Positions 22,801 to 30,916 of a stretch of 38,282 nt of DNA are shown piece after piece. The translations under genes were made by a program, and so were the position numbers. The stretch lies in the NCBI GenBank assembly GCA_016207275.1, contig JACQPY010000010.1:1-38282 (forward strand), in the 5' to 3' direction. The notes under the pieces were generated by a model. It was not told where the DNA came from. It saw only the letters and a program-made list of their open reading frames with translations, and searched no databases. How positions within the stretch are numbered: position 1 is the stretch's first letter; every line of letters starts with the position of its first letter. Source of the stretch: Candidatus Kerfeldbacteria bacterium (GTDB taxonomy: Bacteria; Patescibacteriota; Patescibacteriia; SBBC01).

Positions 22801-25186
22801 CAGAGCTGACAGCGGTTCCACCAATGGTTAGCCCGAAGTCATTCGGACCGGCATCCCCACCGTTGTTGTTGATGACGTTCTTGATGAGCGTAATGGTTGG
22901 GGCAATGTCGTTGTTCGTAATGGTGCATTCCTTGACGTCGCCAGGGTTGAGCGTGATGGAACCGTTTGCAGCACAGTCGCCGCTGATGGTGGCAGCGTAA
23001 CCCGATTGATTCGTCTCGCTGATAATATAATCGTCGGCGTTAAAGCCGTTCTGCACGCCGCTCTGGACTAGCGTGGCATTGACGAACAGCGGAAAGTCGC
23101 TCACTCCGGCATTGCCACCGTTGTCATTGACGACACGCTTCGTGACCGTGAGTTTCGGCTGGATGTCGTCGTTGGTGATGGTGCAGGTTTTTGTTTGCCC
23201 AGCCACGACCGTGACGCTGGAGGTGGCTTGACCATCACAGACAATATTCGTCTGCGTGTATCCAGTCGGTAGGCCACTCTCATTTACCTGGTATGTACCT
23301 GTCAGGAGAATTTTGTCCGTTCCGGTCGCGGATCCAGGGAAGGGCGTAACCATGTCAACGCCACCTTGTTTGATGTGCATGGTGAAGTTGGAGGCCGTGG
23401 CGGTGCCACCATTATCGTTCATGACTGTCTTAATCACTCGCAGCGTGCCGGTTTCACGGGTGTTGGTGAACGAACAGGTGACGGCTCCGCCTGCTAGTAC
23501 ACTGACCGAGAAGCTCGTACCAGGACCGGAGGTTTGGTTTGAGCAGGTCCAGCTCGACGAGTAATTCGGGATCGGGTCCTCGTTGACAGTGTAGGTGCCG
23601 TCAGGGAGCGAGAGCGGAATGCCGCCGGGATTATCTTGACTGCCTCCCTGGAGATCCCAAGTCCAAGCTTGCGGGTTAGTCCGGTCGATTTGACCATTGC
23701 CATCGTCATCGAAGTATTTGTTGACCGCCAGGTCACCGTTGCAGGGAGTCGTGACGACGGTCCGAACACTGTTGCTGGTAACGCCGCCTGGAAATTGGTC
23801 GGCGTAGATCTTGGCGGTGTTATCGATATTCGTGGTCGTGCAAACCGGCAGCTGGTTAACCGTCACTTGGTACGTGACCTGTCCTGACTCGCCGGGTGAG
23901 ACGACTTCGCCGTCCCACGACAGCAGCTTGGTGGCTGGGTCGTAGCCAGCCGGATTGGGGCTGCCGAAGACGGCGTGGTCGTAGCCAAAGTCAATGCCCT
24001 GGGCGTCGGTGTCGTTAGTGACCGACTGCGTGTTGCTGCCGTTGACGTACGTCGTGTTCGGCGGGGTAACGTCGTCAATCCGCGCGCCGCCGCCAGTGCA
24101 GTTCGCCGTGCCGGTGTTGGCGTAGTTAATGGTGTAGGTCAACGTATCGCCGGGCAGGGCGGTTTGCTGGTTGACCGCTTTGGTGATCGTGAGTTCGCAC
24201 TGGCCGAGGACCGTGGTGTTTTCGGTGTCAGATACAGGATCAAGGAGTGGGGCCGTCACCGAAACAGCATTCGTGCCGGTGCCAACTTCAACGCCGCGAG
24301 CGTTGAATGTCAGCGTTCGGGTGCCGCCGTCTTCGGTCTCTTCGGTAACGACGATTCCGTTCCAGGTGATCGTGCGGCTATCACCGCTGACTGACGACGG
24401 AGCCGGATTCCCGCTGCCGTTGACGTAGACGAGGTTCGTTGGCAGTTGATCGACAACGGTCACTGTTTCATCCTGTTCGCCGCTGTTCGTCACGACGATC
24501 GTGTAGGTCGTGGTGTTGTTGAGTTGAATCGGGTCGGGGTTGTCGGACTTGGTCACCGTGAGATCGCGAATGACAATCTTCGTAACCTGGATCGGAACCT
24601 CTTTATTGCCGATTGATTCTTGTTGCACACCCTGGACGAGGCGGGCATGAAGTTGGGCACCGCTCCATTCGCCGGCATCCTGTCCAAGCAATCCAAACCA
24701 CTTCAACTGGACAACAGTAGTGGCGCTCGCCGTTGTAAACGTCAGGTCGTACGTCTTGGTGTTCGGGAGACCGGCGCTCGTGGTCGGTGCTGATAGGCCG
24801 ACACCGGTTGCACTTCCATCCCAAGTTCCGGGAGTATTGAAATTCACATAGCCATCGCGCCCAGGGCTATCTTGGAAGTCATGTTGAATCCGAACACTGT
24901 ATGCCGTGCTGGGGGTTAGATTGGTAATCGTCAGTCGGAAGGGGACATTCTCTCCTTCGGCGTAGCAGTGTCTGCCACCACCACTACAGATGTTGCCAGT
25001 CGTAAATGAAGCATCTTTTCGTTGACCTTCGAGAGTGTATTGGATACTGTCGGCGTACGCCGCTTTCGGCGCCACCAACGCCCCGACCAGGCTGACATTC
25101 AAAATCGTGGCTACCCCGACAAAGACGTTCAGGGTTTTCCATGCTTTTTGTCTGAACGTTTTCTTTTGGATGAAATTGATGGTCAT
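19823..25186 (-). CDS. giant sortase-anchored repeat adhesin (DUF11 and prealbumin-like domains)
   Basis: About 1,787 residues from ATG 25186, preferred over the first ATG (25207) because AAAGGA lies 6 nt upstream. Signal peptide (TLNVFVGVATILNVSLVGALV...AAYA). Order: an N-terminal beta domain, two DUF11 domains (about 215-335 and 340-490), a Dx[DN]xDG-containing unit (NKYFDDDGNGQIDRTN), then ten units of about 75-95 residues in all. These units have the pattern LTVTKxVxNDNGG...GYxxTxSGDCxxxGxITLxPGxxKxCTITNND. Three DUF11 domains, the sorting motif LATTG (near residue 1,758 counted from 25207), a helix and RRR follow. The units resemble the SpaA/prealbumin-like folds of Gram-positive pilins and adhesins, which often form isopeptide bonds. 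It is the likely main surface fibre of the cell. Confidence 0.85.
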   Translation of the reverse strand: MTINFIQKKTFRQKAWKTLNVFVGVATILNVSLVGALVAPKAAYADSIQYTLEGQRKDASFTTGNICSGGGRHCYAEGENVPFRLTITNLTPSTAYSVRIQHDFQDSPGRDGYVNFNTPGTWDGSATGVGLSAPTTSAGLPNTKTYDLTFTTASATTVVQLKWFGLLGQDAGEWSGAQLHARLVQGVQQESIGNKEVPIQVTKIVIRDLTVTKSDNPDPIQLNNTTTYTIVVTNSGEQDETVTVVDQLPTNLVYVNGSGNPAPSSVSGDSRTITWNGIVVTEETEDGGTRTLTFNARGVEVGTGTNAVSVTAPLLDPVSDTENTTVLGQCELTITKAVNQQTALPGDTLTYTINYANTGTANCTGGGARIDDVTPPNTTYVNGSNTQSVTNDTDAQGIDFGYDHAVFGSPNPAGYDPATKLLSWDGEVVSPGESGQVTYQVTVNQLPVCTTTNIDNTAKIYADQFPGGVTSNSVRTVVTTPCNGDLAVNKYFDDDGNGQIDRTNPQAWTWDLQGGSQDNPGGIPLSLPDGTYTVNEDPIPNYSSSWTCSNQTSGPGTSFSVSVLAGGAVTCSFTNTRETGTLRVIKTVMNDNGGTATASNFTMHIKQGGVDMVTPFPGSATGTDKILLTGTYQVNESGLPTGYTQTNIVCDGQATSSVTVVAGQTKTCTITNDDIQPKLTVTKRVVNDNGGNAGVSDFPLFVNATLVQSGVQNGFNADDYIISETNQSGYAATISGDCAANGSITLNPGDVKECTITNNDIAPTITLIKNVINNNGGDAGPNDFGLTIGGTAVSSGQPLPVAANTPVALNEAGLAGYNFVSLTGDTKCPQGLGGTVTLDEGEDITCTITNDDIAPTITLIKNVINNNGGNSGPNDFGLEIDGQTVNSSNPTPVDANTDIEINEAGLAGYEFVSITGDEGCPEELGDTVTLDEGENLTCTITNDDIQPRLVVTKIVINSNGSNASPSDFTMHVSGANASPDSFPGSDSGTLVTLDQGAYSVTEDSLDGFDPVFSSDCTGSINVGETKYCTVTNTAQTPHLLVIKTIVNDNGGNNVESDFTMNVTAGNPLPSSFPGNPGGTLVELDLGSYSVDETGPAGYAKTLSPDCAGTIALGQTKICEITNNDIAPQLTVIKHVVNDNGGTKVAGNFTMNVTGTNVQPAASFPGAEAPGTTVTLIQGAYGVDETPMAGYAKTLSGDCSGTISVGETKTCTITNDDVQPKLTVTKVVVNDNGGTKEVADFVLFVDFTPVTSGVQNGFNASSYVVSEAFIPGYSATISGDCAANGSITLSPGDVKSCTITNNDIQPKLTVTKVVVNDQGGSKQVSDFPLFVGAAPVTSGVQNGFNAGSYTVSETNQAGYVATFTGDCDSQGNVSLNLGDVKSCTVTNNDVRPVLGLQKSANPTTVPAGQDVTWTVSWSISGNANATAVVISDPIPASSTFVSVADGGVYNATTNTITWNLGSQAPGAFGEVHFVTRAASPIANGTVITNTATIDSAETDPAISASASVTVTSAPDLTIAKTSSVTTFTNPGQPVTYTVTVTNKATATDTAKNVVLTDTLPSGFTFAVDGSTAKSFTVGNLAPGQSATVTYLVNISGTQAAGTYNNSAKAKGDNTSEVTATAPVEVRVPIVLAAVSPELTIAKTVNKKSAKPGDILTYTITVKNVGDGGADNVVVSDTLPKDLSFVHGTGRTMTWEIGTLQAGRNRVINVDVRVESDAKKGDYENVAVVAANDVPPQEARTTITVTKPKVLGLATTGAGPLDLAIAVLGATLIGFGLIGLRRRQEQPLD
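21030..23730 (-). repeat. tandem coding repeats of the giant adhesin
   Basis: About ten units of 220-285 bp. Recognisable anchors are the GTCGTTGGTGATGGTGCA-type strings (coding CTITNDD) and the NDNGG codons. Neighbouring units are very similar in places, for example the two TITLIKNVINNNGG units (about 22330-22900), which suggests recent duplication. Confidence 0.8.
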
Positions 25187-25221
25187 AAACATTCCTTTGT
25201 TATGCAATGCAAGAAAAGCCA

Positions 25222-25235
25222 GTGTCGCGCGACAC
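25222..25235. promoter_or_regulatory. 14-bp perfect palindrome in the adhesin leader
   Basis: GTGTCGCGCGACAC, 36 bp before the chosen adhesin start. Its position fits an operator or a leader hairpin for the - strand gene. I see no clear -10/-35 pair nearby. Confidence 0.45.
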
Positions 25236-25410
25236 CCGGTTGGGGCGTAGTGTCAAGGCAGTACTGGCTGTCCTCCGTATGGCCGTTAGCATGTAAATAA
25301 ATTGTGTTGAGTTGACATGGGTGAGCTTAGGATAGGTGAGCTGCGACAAGTCAAGATTTTAGCTGGTGTTATTGATATGGTTCAGGGGTAGGAACGTGAT
25401 AGCAAACGAA

Positions 25411-25490
25411 AAAGCCAGCAAAACTGGATAAGTTTTTGCGGCACAAGCAATCAGGCTGCTCATGCTGACTTATAAAGTTTTGTTGGCTTT
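25411..25490. ncRNA. long inverted repeat, possible small RNA or terminator
   Basis: AAAGCCAGCAAAACT (25411-25425) pairs over 15 bp (one G-U) with 25476-25490. ATAAGT/ACTTAT pair inside. On the - strand the stem is followed by TTTTTCGTTT, a plausible terminator tail, so a short - strand transcript upstream of the adhesin gene is possible. Confidence 0.4.
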
Positions 25491-25499
25491 CTACCCCTC

Positions 25500-25884
25500 C
25501 GGAGAGCGGTGCAAAGGTGCGGTTTGTAAGGCACGTGTGCCTGTCAAACGAGCTTTGAGGAATAACCTCCTCAGGTACTAACGAGCGAATCTGGCTGATT
25601 TTTTGTGCTTTTTTAGGTCTTTATTCGTAACTATGCCGCACGTTAATGAGCTATTTCAGGTAGTCGCACTTTACAAGAATAAGGCGGCTCGCGTCAACCC
25701 TTCTCTGACACTAGGTCTACAGTGTACAGCTGAACCAGAAAAATTAGCAAGGATGATAAGGAAAACAACGTGGGTGAACATGTTTTCACCACGTTATCCA
25801 CAGTTTGAGATTTTTGCAGTGACTTTGGTAACTAGCCAGATGGTGGGGATAACGGGTTGACAGGAGTATACTGAAATCAGAGGT
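25500..25884 (+). other. gene-poor region with hairpins and a DnaA box
   Basis: 25530-25556 forms GTTTG...CAAAC around AGGCAC-GT-GTGCCT. GAGG-AATAA-CCTC follows, and a run of T lies near 25600. AACGTG(G)GTGAA...TTCACCACGTT is an inverted repeat at about 25768-25796. TTATCCACA (25794-25802) is a perfect DnaA-box match overlapping it. An open frame 25633-25860 exists but resembles nothing known, and I do not call it. TATACT (25867-25872) may be the -10 for pcm, with a poor -35. Confidence 0.45.
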
Positions 25885-26502
25885 ATGAAAGCCGTTCTTG
25901 AGCAGTTGAAAGAGCGGGGAATCCTCAAAAGTCCCTCCATAATCAGGGCTTTTGAGGCGGTTGACCGAGCGGGCTTTGTCAAACCTGAGTTCATTACGGA
26001 TGCTGGTTTGAACGAGCCGTTGCCGATTGGCTTCGGACAGACCATTTCTCAACCTTTAACCGTGGCTTTCATGCTGGAGTTACTCCAGCCGCAGCCGGGG
26101 CAGAAGGTTTTGGACGTCGGTTCTGGCTCGGCCTGGACGACCGCCTTACTGGCCGAGATCGTCGGCCTGAACGGCAAAGTCTACGGCATTGAACGGATTC
26201 CGCAGCTGAAGTCGTTCGGTGAGGCCAATTTGAAACGGGCCGGCTACTCGAACATTGAGCTGGTGGCCGGTGACGGCGCGCGCGGGTTGTCCGAGTTCGC
26301 CCCGTTCGATCGGATTCAGGTGGCGGCAGCAGCCGGCGAGGTGCCACCGGCCTTGCTTGAGCAGCTGGCGGTCGGCGGTCGGCTGGTGATCCCGCTCGGT
26401 GAATACGTCCAGGACGTGACCTTAATTGAGAAACAAGCGCGCGGCGACTATCGCGAGCAGCGGTTCCCTGGTTTTCAATTTGTGCCGCTGGTTACCGAGT
26501 GA
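25885..26502 (+). CDS. pcm: protein-L-isoaspartate O-methyltransferase
   Basis: 205 residues, the usual length. It methylates isoaspartyl residues in aged proteins using SAM so that they can be repaired. The family signature GFGQTISQPLTVAFMLELL is present with the conserved Ser55. Motif I is VLDVGSGSAWTTALLA, then VYGIERIPQL and VAGDGARGLSEFAPFDRIQVAAAAGEVPPALLEQL with GGRLVIPLG. An in-line Trp replaces the usual Tyr in GSGSGY. ATG 25885 follows a partial AGAGG ribosome site. It is first in a + strand run leading to UMP kinase. Confidence 0.92.
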   Translation: MKAVLEQLKERGILKSPSIIRAFEAVDRAGFVKPEFITDAGLNEPLPIGFGQTISQPLTVAFMLELLQPQPGQKVLDVGSGSAWTTALLAEIVGLNGKVYGIERIPQLKSFGEANLKRAGYSNIELVAGDGARGLSEFAPFDRIQVAAAAGEVPPALLEQLAVGGRLVIPLGEYVQDVTLIEKQARGDYREQRFPGFQFVPLVTE

Positions 26503-26520
26503 GTGTGGTAGGATAACAAA

Positions 26521-26958
26521 ATGAACATCGTCATCGTCAGTGGATATTTCAATCCAGTTCACCGCGGTCACATTCGTTTGCTGCGTCAAGCGCGTCAGCT
26601 CGGCGACAAACTTATCGTTATTGTCAACAATGATGTGCAGCAGCGGCTGAAAAAAGGAAAAATTATCATGTCTGAAGCTGAGCGGATGGAAGTCGTCTCG
26701 GCGATGCGCGATGTTGACGAGGTGGTTTTGTCGGTTGATCAAGACCGGACTGTTTGTCGGACGCTAGAATTGGTGGCTGGCCGATACGCCGGTAGTCGAA
26801 TTATTTTTGCGAACGGCGGTGACCGCTCGTCGACGAGAGAAATTCCTGAGACGGCAGTATGTGAGCAGCATGGGATTGTCATGCGATTTGGCGTCGGCGG
26901 TGGAGACAAGCCGCAGTCAAGCAGCAACATTAACCAAGCACTCGGCCTTGAGCGGTAA
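26521..26958 (+). CDS. cytidylyltransferase-like nucleotidyltransferase (RfaE/GlycerolP-CT type)
   Basis: 145 residues. A small Rossmann-type nucleotidylyltransferase. It begins MNIVIVSGYFNPVHRGHIRLL with the HxGH motif (H14-H17) and continues LGDKLIVIVNNDVQQRLKKGKIIMSEAERMEVVSAM, where EAERMEVV is the second motif. The set resembles glycerol-3-phosphate cytidylyltransferase and the ADP-heptose synthase nucleotidyltransferase domain. The exact substrate is unknown; a role in activating a sugar or polyol phosphate for surface polymers is likely. It starts 18 bp after pcm. Confidence 0.85.
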   Translation: MNIVIVSGYFNPVHRGHIRLLRQARQLGDKLIVIVNNDVQQRLKKGKIIMSEAERMEVVSAMRDVDEVVLSVDQDRTVCRTLELVAGRYAGSRIIFANGGDRSSTREIPETAVCEQHGIVMRFGVGGGDKPQSSSNINQALGLER

Positions 26959-26984
26959 GCCAGATTTGCCTTTCCTGGAGTAGT

Positions 26985-28019
26985 ATGTCTCGTCGCTGGG
27001 CTGCACTTCGCGCAACACTATCGTTGGTCGTGCCGGTGGTGCTGGTGGCCGCAGCCGCTGCTTGGTTTTTCGTTGAGTTGCAGCCGGTCGGTCGGGCGCG
27101 GACCGAGACGGTGGCGTTCACGGTTCAGCCAGGCGCCGGCGTGCGGGAAATCGCTCGTCAGCTCGAAACAGCCGGTCTGATTCGCAATCGTTACGCCTTT
27201 GAAATTGCGGTCTGGTTAAGCGGGCAGTCCAAAAATCTGCAGGCCGGCACATTTGCCTTGACGCCGTCGTTGAGCGCCACGGCTATTGCCCGACAGCTGG
27301 CCGGCGCCGGTGGTCCGCGGGAGGTGACGGTCACCACCCTCGAAGGTTGGACCAACCGTCAGATTGCCGCCCACCTTGAGCAGCAGGGTTTGGGAACGGC
27401 TGAGGCCTTTCTGGCGGCCGCCAGCGTAACTGATTCGCGGGAAATTTTGCCGGACGATCGGTTTGATTTTTTGGCCGGGCGTCCGGCCGCGGCCACGCTC
27501 GAAGGCTACCTCTTTCCTGATACCTACCGTTTTTTTCCGACTGCCAGACCGGCCGACGTCATCAAAAAGATGTTGATCAATTTTGGCGTCAAGCTCGCGT
27601 CGGTGCAAAGCGATTTGCAGCAGAGCGGCCGCGCGCACTTCGACGTTGTCCGGCTGGCGTCAATCGTGGAGCGTGAAGTCCGGACCGACCGCGACCGGCG
27701 CATGGTCGCTGACATTTTTTGGCGACGACTGGCCGACGGCATTGCCCTGCAGTCTGATGCCACGGTTAACTACGTGACGGAGAAGAACGCCTTGCAACCG
27801 ACAATCGCCGATACGGAAGTGAATTCACCGTACAATACCTACCGTTACCGCGGCTTGCCCCCAGGTCCGATCGGCAATCCTGGTCTGTCGAGCATCACCG
27901 CAGTGCTTAAGCCGGAGCCAAACGACTACTTGTACTTTTTGACTGACGCTGGTGGTACCGTCTATTATGCCAAGATCTTCGAGGAACACCTGGCCAACAA
28001 GCGGAAATACCTTCAATGA
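26985..28019 (+). CDS. mltG: endolytic transglycosylase MltG (YceG-like)
   Basis: 344 residues. A membrane-anchored lytic transglycosylase that cuts nascent peptidoglycan strands and sets glycan length. The N-terminal helix (about 11-30) is followed by a LysM-like subdomain (VQPGAGVREIARQLETAGLI). Then come TLEGYLFPDTYRF, LASIVEREVRTD with the catalytic Glu229, and VADIFWRRLADGIALQSDATVNY. The final signature is SPYNTYRYRGLPPGPIGNPGLSSI. Nothing is missing. Its last 4 bp overlap the UMP kinase start. Confidence 0.95.
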   Translation: MSRRWAALRATLSLVVPVVLVAAAAAWFFVELQPVGRARTETVAFTVQPGAGVREIARQLETAGLIRNRYAFEIAVWLSGQSKNLQAGTFALTPSLSATAIARQLAGAGGPREVTVTTLEGWTNRQIAAHLEQQGLGTAEAFLAAASVTDSREILPDDRFDFLAGRPAAATLEGYLFPDTYRFFPTARPADVIKKMLINFGVKLASVQSDLQQSGRAHFDVVRLASIVEREVRTDRDRRMVADIFWRRLADGIALQSDATVNYVTEKNALQPTIADTEVNSPYNTYRYRGLPPGPIGNPGLSSITAVLKPEPNDYLYFLTDAGGTVYYAKIFEEHLANKRKYLQ

Positions 28020-28687
28020 CTGAGCCGCTGGTCATTTCTTTAGGCGGGTCGGTCGTGGTGCCGGAAGATATCCATAAGCAATTCATCCGCCGGTTTGCAT
28101 CTTTTGTTCGTCGGCTAGCTAGGGATCGACGAGTTGGCGTGGTTTGTGGCGGTGGCTATCCATCGCGCCAGTACGTTCGGGCTGCCCGACGCCTTGGCGT
28201 CAATCGAGTTGAAGATCTTCACTGGATCGGCATTCGCGCCACCCAGTTAAACGCCGAGCTGGTGCGTGCAGTCTTACAGGTCCGCCAACCCGTGGTGACG
28301 GATTACCAGGCGCGGCGCCAGTCGGGTCAGCGGATAGTGGTGGGAGCTGGCGCCCGTCCCGGTGTTTCAACGGATTTCGATGCAGTTCTGCTCGCCCTCA
28401 GGCTCGGTGCCCAAGCAGTCTTTAACGTGACCAACGTCGACGGCGTCTACACCGCCGACCCCCGCCGGTATCGGCGGGCGGAGCGACTCACCAAACTGTC
28501 GTGGGCTGACTACCGAAAGCTGTTCGGTTCAACCGTCCGGCCCGGCGCACATTTTCCGTTCGACCCGGTCGCTGCCCGGGCGGCGGCGCGGGCCAACATC
28601 AAGGTGGTGGTTTTGTCGAAAGACTTACTAAACCTGAAGAAAGCCGTGGCGGGTGAACCTTTCCGCGGTACGCGGCTTGGGGCTTGA
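28016..28687 (+). CDS. pyrH: UMP kinase, archaeal type (amino acid kinase family)
   Basis: 223 residues. It phosphorylates UMP to UDP for pyrimidine nucleotide synthesis. The N-terminal LVISLGGSVVVP holds the phosphate-binding loop; VVCGGGYPSRQYVRAARRLGV, VVGAGARPGVSTDFDAVLLALRLGAQAVFNVTNVDGVYTADPRRY and a C-terminal VVLSKDLLNLKKAVAGE are typical of the short archaeal-type enzyme also found in Patescibacteria. ATGA overlaps the mltG stop, so expression is coupled. It ends 9 bp before the convergent recombinase gene, which suggests that the recombinase module was inserted next to it. Confidence 0.88.
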   Translation: MTEPLVISLGGSVVVPEDIHKQFIRRFASFVRRLARDRRVGVVCGGGYPSRQYVRAARRLGVNRVEDLHWIGIRATQLNAELVRAVLQVRQPVVTDYQARRQSGQRIVVGAGARPGVSTDFDAVLLALRLGAQAVFNVTNVDGVYTADPRRYRRAERLTKLSWADYRKLFGSTVRPGAHFPFDPVAARAAARANIKVVVLSKDLLNLKKAVAGEPFRGTRLGA

Positions 28688-28696
28688 TTAGAAAAT

Positions 28697-30040
28697 TTAT
28701 AATTGCGGCCGAAGGACAGCGATAATTCTGTCCTTGGCTTGCTGTTTCGTGATTCGGTACGGCGATTCCCGGGCGTTTTCCGAAAAAACGAGGACGTTGT
28801 ATGGGCCGAAATCACTCGTTGGGATCGCAAAAAAAGTTTCGATCGTATCCTGGCGATCGAACACCAGGCCGACGCCGATAATCTGGTCGTAGATTCGTAA
28901 GGATTCGGGAATGGTAAAATGCCAATACCCGACGGTCGGTCGATCCTGTCGGATGCTGAATACCAACGGGAAGGTCGCGGTTGGCCAGGCGTCAAGTTGT
29001 TCGGCCACGGTTGAGGCATGAATCAATTCCGCGATTTCCGTGACGAGCTGGCGTTCAACCACTCTAATCAGACGTCGTCCTTTGTATTTTTGCGCCGGCA
29101 GCATGAGCTGGAGTCGTTTTTGGGCGGCGAAGAAAACGGCCGGGGAGACCGTGGCGGGAAAGGCACTAAGACAAATCACCCACTCGCTTCGCGGGTTAGC
29201 GCGCCGTCGCTGCTTCAGCCGTTTCCAGCTCTTATTATAGATTCGCGTACCGATGTACGTTTCGTTGCGGAGGATGCGCATGATTGCTCCACTTTGCCAG
29301 TGGCCGCCGCTGGGAGAGGGGATCCGGCGTTGCTTGAGCAGCTGCGCGATGCGGTTCGGCCGCAGTTCTTGCTCGACAAACAGGTGAAAAATGGTTCGTA
29401 CCGCCGCTGACGTTCCGTCGTCGCGAGGTCGAAATTTTACCCGCTGATTCGAGATTTGCTTGTGCTCACCGGGCTTGAGGACGCAGACGAACTTTTGTTG
29501 TTCGTTGAGTAAGATACGCTCCATGCCGTAACACGGGGAGCCGCCGGCCGAAAATCCGTCTTTGGAGATTCTTACGCAACCATGCCAGACCCGATCGCTC
29601 AACTTGGCGCTGTGTTCGGCCGCGCCGAGGCGCTGCATCATCGTCAGCATGTAGTCTATGGCATCGGGCTGCTTCGGAAGTTGGCCGCGATCGATGTACC
29701 ACACCCGCCGCCCGCGCAACCCCCACTCGTATTCAAGGTGCCCGGCTTCGTTCGGGTTTTGGAATCGACCCATCCGTGAAACGTCAAGAAAGAGCACCCA
29801 CTTGAATACTTTGGCGGGGTCGAGGATCCAGTCCTTGATAAGGTTCTGGAATCCAGGCCGGTCAGCCGTTAACCCGGACTCCCCGGCGTCTTCCTCCTCG
29901 TGAACGATCTCGACGTTATGCTCTTCGGCCCAGCGCCGGACGCGTTCCCGTTGAATCGGAATGGAATTTTCCTGGGCCTGCTCGCGGGAATGACGGTAAT
30001 AGGCGACCGCTTTTTGCCGTTCGTCAATCAGCAGACCCAT
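28697..30040 (-). CDS. serine recombinase (resolvase/recombinase family)
   Basis: 447 residues. The N-terminal resolvase domain (about 10-150) has AVAYYRHSREQAQENSIPIQ with nucleophile Ser18, and GESGLTADRPGFQNLIKD. The recombinase domain (about 170-290) has GSPCYGMERI, RTIFHLFVEQELRPNRIAQLL and GAIMRILRNETYIGTRIYNK. The expected four-cysteine zinc ribbon is absent. In its place is a C-terminal part (290-447) with FAAQKRLQLMLPAQ and several beta-like stretches. It probably catalyses integration and excision or inversion. It starts 9 bp after a ParB-like gene and is co-transcribed with it. Confidence 0.9.
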   Translation of the reverse strand: MGLLIDERQKAVAYYRHSREQAQENSIPIQRERVRRWAEEHNVEIVHEEEDAGESGLTADRPGFQNLIKDWILDPAKVFKWVLFLDVSRMGRFQNPNEAGHLEYEWGLRGRRVWYIDRGQLPKQPDAIDYMLTMMQRLGAAEHSAKLSDRVWHGCVRISKDGFSAGGSPCYGMERILLNEQQKFVCVLKPGEHKQISNQRVKFRPRDDGTSAAVRTIFHLFVEQELRPNRIAQLLKQRRIPSPSGGHWQSGAIMRILRNETYIGTRIYNKSWKRLKQRRRANPRSEWVICLSAFPATVSPAVFFAAQKRLQLMLPAQKYKGRRLIRVVERQLVTEIAELIHASTVAEQLDAWPTATFPLVFSIRQDRPTVGYWHFTIPESLRIYDQIIGVGLVFDRQDTIETFFAIPTSDFGPYNVLVFSENARESPYRITKQQAKDRIIAVLRPQL

Positions 30041-30049
30041 GCTGATCGG

Positions 30050-30916
30050 TTAGCGGTATAACTTGAGGATGCGGTAGAGCTCTTGTAACGCTTTTTCCTC
30101 ATGATCGCTGAGCGGCACTCCGGCCGAACGCTTGCCGGCCAGCTGTTGCAGCATTTTCTCGATGAGCAGGGAAAAGCCTGACGTCGAGCAGCGGCGCTCG
30201 AGGTCGGCCACGGTCATCTCCTGGTTCTTGAGATAGCGATAAATCTCCTGTTCGTTGGCGCTGGCCCGGTTGAAAATCGAGCCGAGTATCCGAAATTCCT
30301 TTGAACTCTTGATGATTTTCCGCTGCACGCGATCAAACAGATTGACGATGATGTCGCCGACCTCAATGTCTTGTATCTTTCGCATTTTCGGTTTCAGGCG
30401 GACAAATTCGTTTCGGTAGGCCGAGGAGAGCCCGTATTTTTCCATCAAGGACAGGTGTTCGAGCTTGAGATGGCGCAAATCCATGGCTTGCCGGACCGTT
30501 GACTCGGACAAATTGACGCAGTCACCGACTTCTTTGTAGGTCTTCAGCTTCCGGGCTTCTTGAATTTGCACTAAGGCCTCGGCTCGCTCCAGCGGTTTCC
30601 AACCCCGACGGACATTTTGGAAGTGGTAGCGCATCAGAGCGAAATCCCCTTTGTGCAGTTGAGCATAGACATGACACCAAATAGTCTTTTGACCGATCTT
30701 CTTGGCAAAGCGGTATCGGCGATGACCGTCCATAATGGTGTACTTCTGTTCATCAACCTTTTGCACCAAAACGGCATTGCCGGTACCCAAAGTCTTCATC
30801 GAAACCAGCAGGGGATTATCGTCATCTTCAGAACCAAAGTTCTCTCTCGGTTGGTTCGGGTCTTCCTGGATTTGTTCGATCGGGATTTCCGCAAACAGGG
30901 AATTCATGTCTTTCAT
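30050..30916 (-). CDS. ParB/RepB-like DNA-binding protein
   Basis: 288 residues. The ParB N-terminal domain (about 9-105) has IPIEQIQEDPNQPRENF and the CTP-binding signature YTIMDGHRRYRFAKKI (GHRR 64-67). A helix-turn-helix follows (TYKEVGDCVNLSESTVRQAMDL, about 127-147). The C-terminal half is unlike chromosomal ParB. There is no ParA nearby, so this is more likely a regulator, accessory recombination factor or element-borne partition protein than the main segregation protein. Met4 is an alternative start. The upstream region is AT rich with a fair promoter. Confidence 0.8.
   Translation of the reverse strand: MKDMNSLFAEIPIEQIQEDPNQPRENFGSEDDDNPLLVSMKTLGTGNAVLVQKVDEQKYTIMDGHRRYRFAKKIGQKTIWCHVYAQLHKGDFALMRYHFQNVRRGWKPLERAEALVQIQEARKLKTYKEVGDCVNLSESTVRQAMDLRHLKLEHLSLMEKYGLSSAYRNEFVRLKPKMRKIQDIEVGDIIVNLFDRVQRKIIKSSKEFRILGSIFNRASANEQEIYRYLKNQEMTVADLERRCSTSGFSLLIEKMLQQLAGKRSAGVPLSDHEEKALQELYRILKLYR

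Noticed and set aside
23975-24394. + strand frames inside the giant adhesin
   Set aside because: Reverse-strand shadows of repetitive coding sequence.
25633-25860. 75-residue protein starting MPHVNELFQ
   Set aside because: No ribosome site or recognisable pattern; it overlaps the DnaA box and inverted repeats, better explained as regulatory DNA.
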